DNA of 64,000 bases from Ensifer sp. Root278 (lineage in GTDB: Bacteria > Pseudomonadota > Alphaproteobacteria > Rhizobiales > Rhizobiaceae): contig NZ_LMJJ01000006.1 of assembly GCF_001429285.1 (NCBI RefSeq), positions 62,001 through 126,000 of the forward strand, given 5' to 3'. A model generated the notes under the pieces. It made no database searches and was not told the DNA's origin. It saw only the letters and a program-made list of their open reading frames with translations. This document shows positions 9,004 to 18,419 of the stretch, in pieces. The position numbers and the translations under genes are program-made. Within the stretch, counting starts at the first letter, position 1; every line of letters starts with the position of its first letter.

Positions 9004-9138
9004 ACAGTCCTCCTCCAGGCGCCATGCCGTCGCAGCCGCGCCATATGCGTTTCCGCTCTCGGGAGAAACGCGTCTCCCCAACTGTTCAAATGTCCATCGC
9101 GCAAGCCGGCTCCCCCCGCCTCGCGCATGGCGGGTCCC

Positions 9139-11523
9139 TTACTCGCCGTAGGGGATCCAGATGTTCTTGACGTCGGTCGCGCGACGCAGATAGGCCAGGC
9201 CCTCCGCCGCATCGCGATCGAGCCAGTTCGTCGCCTTGCCGTAGTCGACGAAGGTACGCTTCAGGTTACCGAACGAGAGTTTCTCGACCTGCGTCGATAG
9301 CTCCGGCGTACCGAAGGCCCAGAGGGCATCGACGTCGTTGTGGCTTGCGAGCGTCTTTGCCAGCTCAAGCGCCGAACCGGTGACGATGTTGACCACGCCG
9401 GCCGGAACGTCAGACGTTTCCAGAACCGTGTAGAAATCGGTCGCAGCCAAGGGATGCGGCTCGCTCGGGACGACGACGACGCGGTTGCCGACGGCAATCA
9501 GCGGCGCTACGAGGCTGACCATGCCGAGAAGCGGCGCTTCCGGCGGGCAGATCACGCCGACAACACCGATGGCCTCGGGCATGGCGAGCGCGACGCCGCG
9601 CAGCGGCGGCTGGTGAATGGCACCTTCGTACTTGTCCGCCCAGGCGCCGTAGGTGAAGAGGCGCGCGATCGAGGCCTCGACCTCCGCCTTGGCGTTGGCG
9701 GCCGAGGCACCGGTCATGTCAGCGATGCGGTCGGCGAACTCATCGGCGCGACCGCTGAGGTTTTCGGCGATGTAATAGAGGATCTGGGCGCGGTTGTGCG
9801 TCGTTGCCGAGGACCAGGCGGATGCCGCCTGCGCCGCGACGACGGCGTTGCGGATATCCTTGCGATTGCCCTCGCCGACCTCGCCGAGCACCTTGCCCTT
9901 GGGCGAAAGAACGTTGCGATTGTAATTGCCGTCCGGCCGCGCCTGCTTGCCGCCGATGTAGAGTTTGGCAGTGCGGTCGACGGTCGGCATGGCAAACTCG
10001 CCAGCGACCGGCTTCAGCGTCGGTTCGGCAACCGCCGCCCTGAGCTTGCGGCCGAGCCATGCCTTGGGCTTCAGATATTCATAGCAGCCTTCGCGACCAC
10101 CCTCGCGGCCGAAGCCGGACTCGCGCTTGCCGCCGAAACCGGCGGACGCGTCGAAGAGATTGGTGGCGTTGACCCAGACGACGCCGGCAGCGAGCTTCGC
10201 CGCAACATGCAACGCGAGACCGATGGTCTCGCTCCAGACGCTGGCGGCAAGGCCGTAGCGGGTGTGGTTGGCAAGCTGGATCGCTTCTTCCGGGATGCGG
10301 AAGGTCATGGAGACAGCGACCGGCCCAAAGATTTCCTCGGTGGCGACGATCGACGTCGGCTGCACGCCGGTCAAAAGCGTCGGCGGATAGAAGCTGCCGC
10401 CCTTCGGCAGTTCGATCGACGGCTGATGCAGAGCGGCCCCTTCGGCGACGCCCTTGGCAACCAGGCTTTCGATCCGCTGCAACTGCACCGGCGCGACGAT
10501 CGCCGCCATGTCGATTGCCTTGTCGAGCGGGTGGCCGACACGCAGCGTCTGCATGCGGCGCTTCAAACGCTCGTAGAAGAGCGGCGCCACGCCTTCCTGC
10601 ACGAGGATGCGCGAACCGGCGCAGCAAACCTGGCCCTGATTGAACCAAATGGCGTCCACCACACCCTCAACGGCGCCGTCGATGTCGGCATCGTCAAAGA
10701 CGATGAAAGGCGATTTGCCGCCGAGTTCCAGCGTCAGCGACTTGCCGGTGCCGGCGGTGCGTTCGCGAATGAGCCGGCCGACCTCCGTCGAGCCTGTAAA
10801 GGCGATCTTGTCGATATCCGAATGCTCGACGATCAGCGCGCCGGTTTCGCCCTCGCCGGTCACGACGTTCAGCACACCGGCCGGCAGACCGGCAGCGGCA
10901 GCAAGTTCAGCGAAGAGCAACGCCGTTAGCGGCGTGAATTCCGCCGGCTTCAGGATGACGGTATTGCCGAGCGCCAGAGCCGGCGCGACCTTCCAGGCGA
11001 GCATCAGGAACGGGAAGTTCCAGGGGATGACCTGGCCGACGACGCCGACCGGCACCTGATCGGCGAATTCGGTTTCCTGCAGCTGCGCCCAGCCGGCGTG
11101 ATGATAAAAGTGGCGGGCGGCAAGCGGGATATCGATGTCGCGGGTTTCGCGGATCGGCTTGCCATTGTCGATCGCCTCGACGACGGCGATCAGACGCGCA
11201 TGGCGCTGGATCATGCGGGCGAGTGCATAGAGATGCCGCGCCCGGGCATGACCCGGAAGCTTCGCCCAGGGTCCTTGCGCCTTGCGGGCGGCGGCAACCG
11301 CATCGTCGACGTCCTTGGAGCCGCCGAGCGCAATTTTCGCCAAAAGCTTGCCGGTTGCCGGCTCGTTCGTCTCGAAGGTCTTGCCGGAAGCAGACGCGAC
11401 AAAGGCGCCGTTGATGAAGTGGCCGAATTCGCCCTTGTGGCGTGCCAGCCACTGGCGGGCTTCCGTGTCGGCTTCGGGCGCTGGACCATAGGACATTTCG
11501 TCAAAAAACCTTGCGACAGTCAT
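9139..11523 (-). CDS. ALDH16-type aldehyde dehydrogenase with a second, degenerate ALDH domain
   Basis: NAD(P)-dependent aldehyde oxidation; in this operon the likely substrate is the acetaldehyde released by DeoC. Residues 1 to about 505 form a complete ALDH domain with the PWNFP motif (168-172), general base Glu266 in LELGGKSP and nucleophile Cys300 in GQVCCAGSR. From about residue 515 a second, shorter ALDH-like domain begins (KLYIGGKQARPDGNYNRNV) that has a PPEAPLLGMV segment but no GQxC cysteine. This two-domain plan matches the ALDH16 family, in which the C-terminal domain is non-catalytic. An alternative ATG at 11532 overlaps the deoC stop (ATGA) and would add three residues. Confidence 0.9.
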   Translation of the reverse strand: MTVARFFDEMSYGPAPEADTEARQWLARHKGEFGHFINGAFVASASGKTFETNEPATGKLLAKIALGGSKDVDDAVAAARKAQGPWAKLPGHARARHLYALARMIQRHARLIAVVEAIDNGKPIRETRDIDIPLAARHFYHHAGWAQLQETEFADQVPVGVVGQVIPWNFPFLMLAWKVAPALALGNTVILKPAEFTPLTALLFAELAAAAGLPAGVLNVVTGEGETGALIVEHSDIDKIAFTGSTEVGRLIRERTAGTGKSLTLELGGKSPFIVFDDADIDGAVEGVVDAIWFNQGQVCCAGSRILVQEGVAPLFYERLKRRMQTLRVGHPLDKAIDMAAIVAPVQLQRIESLVAKGVAEGAALHQPSIELPKGGSFYPPTLLTGVQPTSIVATEEIFGPVAVSMTFRIPEEAIQLANHTRYGLAASVWSETIGLALHVAAKLAAGVVWVNATNLFDASAGFGGKRESGFGREGGREGCYEYLKPKAWLGRKLRAAVAEPTLKPVAGEFAMPTVDRTAKLYIGGKQARPDGNYNRNVLSPKGKVLGEVGEGNRKDIRNAVVAAQAASAWSSATTHNRAQILYYIAENLSGRADEFADRIADMTGASAANAKAEVEASIARLFTYGAWADKYEGAIHQPPLRGVALAMPEAIGVVGVICPPEAPLLGMVSLVAPLIAVGNRVVVVPSEPHPLAATDFYTVLETSDVPAGVVNIVTGSALELAKTLASHNDVDALWAFGTPELSTQVEKLSFGNLKRTFVDYGKATNWLDRDAAEGLAYLRRATDVKNIWIPYGE

Positions 11524-11528
11524 CGGGA

Positions 11529-12539
11529 TCATCCAATCGGGTGTCGGTTGAGGGCCGAGTAGGCGCCGGTCACGTGGTGTTCGAGCTGCCGCTCGATATC
11601 GGCAAGCAGGCTCGACGCACCGATGCGGAAGAGATCCGGCTCGAGCCATTCGCGGCCGAGTTCGTCCTTCATCAGGAACTGGTAGTTCAGGATGTCCTTG
11701 GCCGCGGAAATGCCGCCGGCCGGCTTGTAGCCGACCTTGAGGCCGGTCTGTTCCTGATAGGCGCGGATCATGCGCAGCATGACGAGCGTTACCAGAAGCG
11801 TGGCGTTGACGCCTTCCTTGCCGGTCGAGGTCTTGATGAAATCGGCACCCGCCATCATGCAGACGAGCGAAGCGCGCGCAACATTGCGCAGCGTCTTCAG
11901 ATCGCCGGTTGCGAGGATGGCCTTCACATGGGCATCGCCGCAGGCGGCACGGAAGTCACGCATCTCGTCATAGAGCGCCTGCCAGTTGCCGGTGAGCACA
12001 TGCTCGCGGGTGATGACGATGTCGATTTCCTTGGCGCCATCGGCGACGGACGCTTCGATTTCGCGCAGCTTGACGTCATGCGGAATGAGACCGGCCGGAA
12101 AGCCGGTGGAAACCGCGGCGACGGGAATGCCCGAACCGTCAAGCGCCTCGACGGCGGTCGAAACGAAACGATGATAGACGCAGACCGCACCGGTCGTGAT
12201 GCCGCGGCCGCCCATGCCAATCGCATCGAGGATATCCTGGCGCACGGGCTGCCGCGCCTTGGCGCAGAGGCGCTTGACGCGCTCCGTCGTATCGTCGCCA
12301 TTAAGCGTGGTGAGATCGATACAGGTGACGGCCTTCAGCAGCCAGGCGGCCTGCGCGTCCTTCTTCACCGTCCGGCGGCCCGGCAGCGTCGCGACGCGGC
12401 GCTCGGCGGCAGACAGGTTGACGCGCTGGTCCAGCACCCACCCAAGATCGAGATCGATGCCGTTGTTACGCGGCCAATGGCCCGCCGCCGGCGATGGCAC
12501 GACTTTCGACGCGCCTGACTTCACAGCTAGGTCTTCCAA
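11529..12539 (-). CDS. deoC: Deoxyribose-phosphate aldolase
   Basis: Cleaves 2-deoxyribose 5-phosphate to acetaldehyde and glyceraldehyde 3-phosphate through a lysine Schiff base. The active-site motif ADFIKTSTGKEG is intact, with the Schiff-base Lys in FIKTS, and GYKPAGGI carries the second conserved Lys. At 336 residues it belongs to the longer DERA type with an N-terminal extension, not the 259-residue E. coli type. I chose the TTG start at 12539 because AAGGAG lies seven bases upstream; an in-frame ATG at 12566 has no comparable site and overlaps that AAGGAG. It is the first enzyme gene after the DeoR-family regulator. Confidence 0.92.
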   Translation of the reverse strand: MEDLAVKSGASKVVPSPAAGHWPRNNGIDLDLGWVLDQRVNLSAAERRVATLPGRRTVKKDAQAAWLLKAVTCIDLTTLNGDDTTERVKRLCAKARQPVRQDILDAIGMGGRGITTGAVCVYHRFVSTAVEALDGSGIPVAAVSTGFPAGLIPHDVKLREIEASVADGAKEIDIVITREHVLTGNWQALYDEMRDFRAACGDAHVKAILATGDLKTLRNVARASLVCMMAGADFIKTSTGKEGVNATLLVTLVMLRMIRAYQEQTGLKVGYKPAGGISAAKDILNYQFLMKDELGREWLEPDLFRIGASSLLADIERQLEHHVTGAYSALNRHPIG

Positions 12540-12717
12540 GCGATGGCTCCTTGAACTCCCTGTCACGGCACAACTCTACACCCAGGGCGCAGCCGTGGAG
12601 ATCGTCAATTTTGTTATTTTTCTACCGATTTTTTGTGACTATTCCATCAAATATTGAGGGTGTCAAGCGAAGCGTCCGGATTTTGACGAATTCGTAATAT
12701 TTTTGATCCGGTCGCGA
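12540..12717 (-). promoter_or_regulatory. AT-rich spacer upstream of deoC with a half operator
   Basis: This 178-base gap between the regulator stop and deoC is clearly AT-rich around 12600-12720, unlike its surroundings, which suits a promoter. It contains TTTGTGA at 12632-12638, identical to the left arm of the palindrome upstream of the regulator, with only a weak right arm (ends CAAA at 12651). Confidence 0.4.
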
Positions 12718-13449
12718 TTACTGCGCCGGCACCAGGGTTTCGCCCTCTTCGGTAATGACAGAGCGAAAGACATGAAGGGGTGCGAAAAACGCCGGCTTCA
12801 GCTTGCCGATCTTGCTGAGGTCGATGACGAGGTGGCTCTCGCGGGCAAGTGAAATGACCTTCTGCTTCACCGATACTTCGTGAAAATGGACGCAGGTGGC
12901 ACCACGGCCCGGATCGACACCGGCCGCCGACAGGAAGGCGACATTGATACCGAGCGAATCCAGCGTCTCCAGCCCGGAATTGCCAGAGAAGGATGCCGAT
13001 GACGGGTGATAGACGCCGCCCAGCATGACGATCCGCACATTTGGCTTGTGCGTCAGCTTCTCCGCCACGTTCAGCGAATAACACACTGCAGTTATTGAAT
13101 AATTTTCCGGAATGAGATCGACGAGGTATTCCAGCGTGGTGCCGCAATCGATGAAAATGGTCTCGTCAGGACAAATGTGGCGGGCAGCATGGACGCAGGC
13201 CTCGCGCTTGGCCGCGGCATGGCTGTCGGCCTCGCGCGCCAGTTCATAGGGCGTATCGGGCTCAATCTCTCCCGCCGGCACAATATGCCCCCCGAGAAAG
13301 GCGAACTGACCGGGATTGTCGGCAACGTCGCGGCGGATCGTCATTTCCGAGACGCCAAGCAAGGCCGCAGCGTCACGCAGATGCAGAACTCTCCGCCCCG
13401 AAAGCGCGTCGGCGAGCTGGATGATGCGGGCTGTCTTGCGGCTGACCAT
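12718..13449 (-). CDS. DeoR-family transcriptional regulator
   Basis: Sugar-phosphate-responsive repressor of 243 residues. The N-terminal DeoR helix-turn-helix is evident (RIIQLADALSGR, then LHLRDAAALLGVSEMTIRRD, about residues 8-40). The C-terminal sensor domain has the DeoR-family features IFIDCGTTLEYL and VMLGGVYHPSS. The start at 13449 matches the usual family N-terminus. It is the first gene of the deoC/ALDH/kinase/importer run and most likely represses it, with deoxyribose 5-phosphate or a similar sugar phosphate as inducer (inference). A perfect TTTGTGA-N6-TCACAAA palindrome lies about 50 bases upstream. Confidence 0.9.
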   Translation of the reverse strand: MVSRKTARIIQLADALSGRRVLHLRDAAALLGVSEMTIRRDVADNPGQFAFLGGHIVPAGEIEPDTPYELAREADSHAAAKREACVHAARHICPDETIFIDCGTTLEYLVDLIPENYSITAVCYSLNVAEKLTHKPNVRIVMLGGVYHPSSASFSGNSGLETLDSLGINVAFLSAAGVDPGRGATCVHFHEVSVKQKVISLARESHLVIDLSKIGKLKPAFFAPLHVFRSVITEEGETLVPAQ

Positions 13450-13500
13450 GGTTACTTCCGTGTCCGGATCGTTTTCGCTGCCCTGTGGCCTCGAACAGTA

Positions 13501-13520
13501 TTTGTGAAAATTATCACAAA
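13501..13520. promoter_or_regulatory. Palindromic operator upstream of the DeoR-family gene
   Basis: TTTGTGA (13501-13507), six bases, then TCACAAA (13514-13520): perfect 7-base arms. It lies 52 bases before the regulator start and is the best candidate for autoregulation of this operon. The core also equals the E. coli CRP consensus TGTGA-N6-TCACA, so a CRP-type protein is an alternative binder. Confidence 0.55.
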
Positions 13521-13635
13521 ATGGCATGTGCAAGCAAGGGGGACTTACATTGCTTGCGAAGCAGCCAAGGGGTTTTAGCGGTACGTGGCTTGTCGAAAAA
13601 GCGAAACGGCGGACACCTGGCCCGCCGTATGAATG

Positions 13636-13670
13636 AATGGTTTCGGTCACACCAAATGGTCTCGGTCACA
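13636..13670. repeat. Tandem 16-base direct repeat
   Basis: AATGGTTTCGGTCACA (13636-13651) and AATGGTCTCGGTCACA (13655-13670) differ at one position and start 19 bases apart. They lie between the peptidase stop and the DeoR-family promoter. The role is unknown. Confidence 0.5.
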
Positions 13671-13693
13671 ACGGATCGGGAGGCGGTTAAAGA

Positions 13694-15496
13694 TCAGCCT
13701 CCAACAGGTGCAGTTCGCGCCGCCAGCCAGGTCAAGGTTTCGGTGTCGAGCAGTTCGTCCACCTCCTGCACAACACGCCGGTGATAGGCGTCGATCCACT
13801 GCCGCTCAGCTTGCGTCAACAGACCGACATCGGCCAACCGCATATCGATCGGAACCAGAGTCAGGCTGCGGAAGCTTAAGAAACCGTCGCCGTCGTCTAC
13901 CACCTCGACCTGGTTCTCGATGCGGATGCCATAAGCACCCGCCTTGTAGTAACCAGGCTCGATCGTCGTCACCATGCCCGGCTTGAGCTCGATCTCGTTC
14001 ACCCGCCGATCGAAGCGCTGGGGCTGTTCATGGACCGAAAGGAAGTGGCCAACGCCGTGACCAGTCCCGTGGTCATAGTCGAGCCCGAGATCCCACAGGG
14101 GACGACGGGCGAAGGCGTCAAGCTGATGACCGTAGGTTCCTTTGGGAAACTTCAGCGTTACCATGGAGATCAGCCCCTTGAGCACGGCGGTGTAGGCACG
14201 CCTGATCTCGTCGCTGACCGGACCTATCGCGGTCGTGCGGGTCGCGTCGGTGGTGCCCGTCAGATACTGACCGCCGCTGTCGAGCAGATAGATCCCGCCT
14301 CTCGCGATCGGCGCACTGGTCTCGCTCGTCGCGGCGTAATGGCACATCGCCGCATGGCTGTCGGCCGCCGAGATCGATCGGAAGCTCGGTTCAACGAAGC
14401 TTTCCTCCATTTGCCGGTAACCGAGGATGCGCTCCTCCGCCTCCAGTTCGCTCACCGGCCGGCCGCTCGCATCCCGATCGGCGGCATTTTGTTCAAGCCA
14501 GACGAAAAAGCGGATCCAGGCCGCGCCATCGAGACGGTGGCAATCGCGAAAGCCGGCAAGCTCGGTCGCGTTCTTGTGCATCTTGGCAAGCGTGATTGGG
14601 CTTCGGGCAAGCTGTACAGTCCCGCCGGCGGCGCGCGTGGCATGAGCCGTCGCAGACGGGGCAAAGCCCGGATCGATCAGTGCGGTGCGACCGGCTGCGA
14701 TCGTTCGCACGCGCTCAAGCAACTGGGAGGGTTCGGCAATCGCGACATCGTCAAGTTCGAAATCCGAGAGGTCGTTCGGCAGCTTGCGGTGATCGACAAG
14801 CCATTCGGTTTGCCCGGCGCGGTCGAAGATCAGGAAAGATTGCGGCATCGGGTTGAAGGCAACGTCGCGACCACGCACGTTGAGGAACCACGCGATATTG
14901 TCGGGCTGCGCCTCGACCAGGAGATCCGCCCCCTGCTCCGCGAGCATGGCGGCGATGCGGCGCTTTTTCTCGGCGACGCTTTCGCCCGAATAGGCAACCG
15001 GAAAGGCCATGATCTTGCCGAGCGGCTTTTCCGGCTGATCGGCCCAGATCGCGTCGACAAGGTCGTCGTCGACAGGCGTCCAAAGGCCACCTGCCGCCTC
15101 GACCGAACGGCCGCAGTCCGCATCCCAGGTCGATGGCAGCAGCATGGCGTTGAAGCCGACACGCTCGCCCTTGCGCAGGTTGTTCCTCAGCCAATCCTTG
15201 AGCGGAGCATCGTAAAAGTGCTCGATCGCAAAGGTGTCGAGATCCACTTCGTCGCGCACCTGCACCTGGTAGCGGCCATCGACGAAGATGGCGGCGCGGT
15301 CGCGCATGACGATCGCCACGCCGGCGGAACCGGTGAACCCGGTGACGAAAGCCAGGCGATTGTCGTGCGGCGCGCAATATTCGCCCTGATGCTCATCGAA
15401 GCGCGGCACGACGTAGCCGTCGAGCCCGGTTTCCGCAAGCTTGCGCCGCAGGGCGCCGATCCGGCCGGAGATATCCGGCCTTGCTCTCGTATCCAT
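13694..15496 (-). CDS. M24B peptidase, Xaa-Pro aminopeptidase (aminopeptidase P) family
   Basis: Cytoplasmic metallopeptidase that removes the N-terminal residue when proline (or hydroxyproline) follows. At 600 residues it has the three-part layout of the long aminopeptidase P type: two creatinase-like N-terminal domains and a C-terminal pita-bread catalytic domain. All five metal ligands are visible in order: Asp in LLDSGGQY, Asp in TTDATRT, His in GTGHGVGHF, Glu in TIEPGYY and Glu in RIENQVE. It is the last gene of the minus-strand oligopeptide-importer operon, 25 bases after the second ATPase, so imported peptides are its likely substrate. Confidence 0.93.
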   Translation of the reverse strand: MDTRARPDISGRIGALRRKLAETGLDGYVVPRFDEHQGEYCAPHDNRLAFVTGFTGSAGVAIVMRDRAAIFVDGRYQVQVRDEVDLDTFAIEHFYDAPLKDWLRNNLRKGERVGFNAMLLPSTWDADCGRSVEAAGGLWTPVDDDLVDAIWADQPEKPLGKIMAFPVAYSGESVAEKKRRIAAMLAEQGADLLVEAQPDNIAWFLNVRGRDVAFNPMPQSFLIFDRAGQTEWLVDHRKLPNDLSDFELDDVAIAEPSQLLERVRTIAAGRTALIDPGFAPSATAHATRAAGGTVQLARSPITLAKMHKNATELAGFRDCHRLDGAAWIRFFVWLEQNAADRDASGRPVSELEAEERILGYRQMEESFVEPSFRSISAADSHAAMCHYAATSETSAPIARGGIYLLDSGGQYLTGTTDATRTTAIGPVSDEIRRAYTAVLKGLISMVTLKFPKGTYGHQLDAFARRPLWDLGLDYDHGTGHGVGHFLSVHEQPQRFDRRVNEIELKPGMVTTIEPGYYKAGAYGIRIENQVEVVDDGDGFLSFRSLTLVPIDMRLADVGLLTQAERQWIDAYHRRVVQEVDELLDTETLTWLAARTAPVGG

Positions 15497-15521
15497 GATG
15501 TCTTCCTTATCGAATTGAGTT

Positions 15522-16538
15522 TCAGGCGTCGCCGATCGTCTCGGCGAAATGGCAGGCGGTCATGCCGGCACCGACCGGACGCAGCGCCGGCTTTTCGCGA
15601 CGGCAGAGCTCGGTCGCGTGCGGGCAGCGCACGTGGAACGGGCAGCCCGGCGGGATGGCAAGCGGGCTCGGCAACTCGCCTGATAGCGCGGGGGCGCGAC
15701 GTCTTGCGTCGGGATCGAGCGAAGGCGCGGCAGCAAGCAAGCCCTTGGAATAGGGATGCATCGGCCTCGAAAACAGCGCCTCCGACGGGCCGATCTCGAC
15801 GATCGCGCCAAGATAGATGACGGCGACGCGGTGCGAGACGTGGCGCACGAGCCGGAGATCATGCGCCACGAACAGCACCGTCAGGCCCAGCTCGTCCTGA
15901 AGCTCGATCAACAGGTTGACCACCTGCGCCTGCACCGAAACGTCGAGCGCCGAAACCAGTTCGTCGGCCACAAGGCAGATAGGCTCCAGCGAGAGCGCGC
16001 GGGCGATTCCGATGCGCTGGCGCTGGCCGCCCGAGAATTCATGCGGATATTTTTCGGCGGCCCCTTCGGGCAGCCGGACAAGGTCCAGCAGCTCGTCGAC
16101 GCGCTGGTCGATCGCAGCCCCTTCACGCATGCGATGCACGGATATCGCTTCCCGCAGTGTATCACGCACGGTCATGCGCGGATTGAGCGAGGTGTAGGGG
16201 TCCTGAAACATCATCTGGACGCGCCTGTTATAGGCCCGCCGCCGCGCGCCCTTGAGGCCGACGACGCTTTCGCCCTCAAACACTATGTCGCCTGATGTCG
16301 GCCGGTGCAGCCCGGCGATCAACCGCGCGAGCGTCGACTTGCCACAGCCGGATTCGCCGACAATTCCAAGCGTCTCGCCCGGCATCACGTCGAGATCGAT
16401 GCCATTGACCGCCGAGACGACCTGTTGCGGACGTCGGGCAAGCGTGTCGGAAAGCGAGCGTCGCTTCTCGAACTGGATCGACAGCGCGCGAAGCGAAAGC
16501 AAGGGCGTCGTGCCTGCCGAAGTCGGAATGGTCGTCAT
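15522..16538 (-). CDS. Oligopeptide ABC transporter ATP-binding protein (OppF/DppF family)
   Basis: ATPase of the second peptide importer, 338 residues with intact Walker A (GESGCGKST), signature ([15 protein letters not shown]) and Walker B ([12 protein letters not shown], with Leu-Val in place of the usual Pro-Thr). The C-terminal oligopeptide extension with Cys-rich [14 protein letters not shown], typical of full-length OppF/DppF proteins, is present. The start overlaps the upstream ATPase stop (ATGA). Confidence 0.92.
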   Translation of the reverse strand: MTTIPTSAGTTPLLSLRALSIQFEKRRSLSDTLARRPQQVVSAVNGIDLDVMPGETLGIVGESGCGKSTLARLIAGLHRPTSGDIVFEGESVVGLKGARRRAYNRRVQMMFQDPYTSLNPRMTVRDTLREAISVHRMREGAAIDQRVDELLDLVRLPEGAAEKYPHEFSGGQRQRIGIARALSLEPICLVADELVSALDVSVQAQVVNLLIELQDELGLTVLFVAHDLRLVRHVSHRVAVIYLGAIVEIGPSEALFSRPMHPYSKGLLAAAPSLDPDARRRAPALSGELPSPLAIPPGCPFHVRCPHATELCRREKPALRPVGAGMTACHFAETIGDA

Positions 16539-17548
16539 TGCGCCGCCTCCCGCGGTCCGAAATGCGCTTGCGCATCCTCAAGATGATGGCAGGCGACCAG
16601 CCGCGACGTGCCGATCGCTTCGAGTTTGGGTCGAAGGTCCGGACATTCGCGTCCTGCGACCGGACAGCGGGCGCTGAAGGCGCAGCCGGGCGGAAGCGCG
16701 TTCAGCGCCGGCGGTGCGCCGGGGATGGAATAGAGCGGCGTTCGCGGCGCGACATCGCGCGGGATCGAGCGCAACAGCCCCAGCGAATAGGGATGGCGCG
16801 CATCGCCGATGACATCCGCCGTCGACCCGATCTCGCAAAGCCTGCCGCCATACATCACGGCGACGCGGTCACAGGTCTCCGCAACGACCCCCATGTCATG
16901 GGTGACGAGGATCACCGCCATGCCGAGGTCGCGGCTGAGCGACTGGATCAGCCTCAGGATCTGGTCCTGGATCGTGACATCAAGCGCTGTCGTCGGCTCG
17001 TCGGCCAGCAGCAGTTTCGGGTTGGAGGCAAGCGCGATGGCGATCATCACACGCTGGCGCATGCCGCCGGAGAACTCGTGCGGGAAATCATCGAGACGAT
17101 TGCGCGCCGCGGGGATGCCGACGAGATCGAGGAGTTCGATCGCCCGCGCTCTTCTCTGCCTGGCGTCGAGGTCCGTATGGGCGACGAGGTTCTCCGAAAT
17201 CTGCAGGCCGACCGTCAGCAGCGGGTTGAGTGACGACATCGGCTCCTGAAAGATCATTGCGATCTCGCGGCCACGGATGCGCCGCAGCTGTGCCTCGGAG
17301 AGCGGAACGAGATCTTGGCCGTTCCACAGGATTTCGCCGGCGACCCGCCCGCGCGGTCTGATGATGCCGAGGATCGAGCGGAGCGTAATGCTCTTGCCCG
17401 AGCCGGACTCGCCAACGAGCCCAAGGATCTCACCCGCCGCCACCTGGAAAGAGACATCGTCGACCGCGACCAGCGGACGCTCTCGCGTTCCGAACTCGGT
17501 GCGAAGGTGCCGGACGTCGAGTACGACGGGTTTTTCTTGCGTTGCCAT
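16535..17548 (-). CDS. Oligopeptide ABC transporter ATP-binding protein (OppD/DppD family)
   Basis: Partner ATPase, 337 residues. Walker A GESGSGKS, signature [15 protein letters not shown] and Walker [13 protein letters not shown] are intact, and the C-terminal extension carries [15 protein letters not shown] chose [15 protein letters not shown] at 17548 because it aligns with the family N-terminus and begins one base after the permease stop (17550-17552), as expected for a coupled operon. Confidence 0.92.
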   Translation of the reverse strand: MATQEKPVVLDVRHLRTEFGTRERPLVAVDDVSFQVAAGEILGLVGESGSGKSITLRSILGIIRPRGRVAGEILWNGQDLVPLSEAQLRRIRGREIAMIFQEPMSSLNPLLTVGLQISENLVAHTDLDARQRRARAIELLDLVGIPAARNRLDDFPHEFSGGMRQRVMIAIALASNPKLLLADEPTTALDVTIQDQILRLIQSLSRDLGMAVILVTHDMGVVAETCDRVAVMYGGRLCEIGSTADVIGDARHPYSLGLLRSIPRDVAPRTPLYSIPGAPPALNALPPGCAFSARCPVAGRECPDLRPKLEAIGTSRLVACHHLEDAQAHFGPREAAQ

Positions 17549-17549
17549 G

Positions 17550-18419
17550 TCAGCGCCCCTTCGGTCGAAGCAGATCGGCAAGCGCGTCGCCGACGAGGCT
17601 GAAACCGAGCCCGGTCAAGACGATGGCGATGCCCGGCATCAGGCTCATCCACCAGGCCGTCATCAGGAAGTTACGGCCCTCGGCGATCAGCACACCCCAT
17701 TCGGCCGCCGGCGGCTGCGCGCCGAGGCCGAGATAGCCAAGCGACGACCCGAGCAGGATCGCGAGCGCCATGTCGGTCATCCAGTAGACGAGGATCGGCG
17801 AAATCGCATTCGGCAGCAGATGCCGGAAGATGATGCGCCGGTCGGAATAGCCGAGCACCAGGCCGGCGGCAGCATAGTCGTTGGCCTTCTGTGCCATGAT
17901 TTCGGCGCGCGTCAGCCGGGCGTAATAGACCCAGTTCACCGCGGTGATCGCCACATACATGTTGACGAGGCCGGGGCCGAGCACCGCGACGATAGCGATC
18001 ACCAACACCAGGAATGGAAAGGTGATGATCGCGTCGACGCAGCGGCCGAAGATCACGTCGGCAATGCCGCCGTAGTAGCCGACGAAGGCGCCGACGGTGA
18101 TCCCGATCAAAAGCGCGAAGATCGTCGCGAAGAAGGCCATCTGCATGTCGACGCGATAGGCCCAGATGACGCGCGAGAGCACGTCACGGCCGAAATTGTC
18201 GGTGCCGAAGGGATGCGCAAGGCTCGGCCGCTGCTGGATTGCCTGGAGGTCGAAGGCGAGCGGATCGTAGGGCGCAAAGACCTGCGGAAACAACGCGAGT
18301 GAAAGCGACAGGCCAAGGATGACGACGCCAACGACAAAGGACGGACGGGAAAAGGCGCGGGCCAGAAAGGCAGCGATCCGACCCCGCGTCGGCGAATGAG
18401 ATTGCGTGAGAGCCGTCAT
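17550..18419 (-). CDS. Oligopeptide ABC transporter permease (OppC/DppC family)
   Basis: Inner-membrane permease of 289 residues. It has a first helix near residues 29-48, then the family motif HPFGTDNFGRDVLSRVIWAYR, several more helices and the coupling loop NDYAAAGLVLGYSDRRIIFR followed by HLLPN. It overlaps the upstream permease gene by four bases (ATGA) and, with that gene, forms the channel of the importer. Confidence 0.93.
   Translation of the reverse strand: MTALTQSHSPTRGRIAAFLARAFSRPSFVVGVVILGLSLSLALFPQVFAPYDPLAFDLQAIQQRPSLAHPFGTDNFGRDVLSRVIWAYRVDMQMAFFATIFALLIGITVGAFVGYYGGIADVIFGRCVDAIITFPFLVLVIAIVAVLGPGLVNMYVAITAVNWVYYARLTRAEIMAQKANDYAAAGLVLGYSDRRIIFRHLLPNAISPILVYWMTDMALAILLGSSLGYLGLGAQPPAAEWGVLIAEGRNFLMTAWWMSLMPGIAIVLTGLGFSLVGDALADLLRPKGR

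Noticed and set aside
13501-13520. CRP-type binding site (TGTGA-N6-TCACA) as the primary call
   Set aside because: It fits the E. coli CRP consensus, but position next to a DeoR-family gene and the half copy before deoC make a local operator the simpler call; kept only as an alternative.
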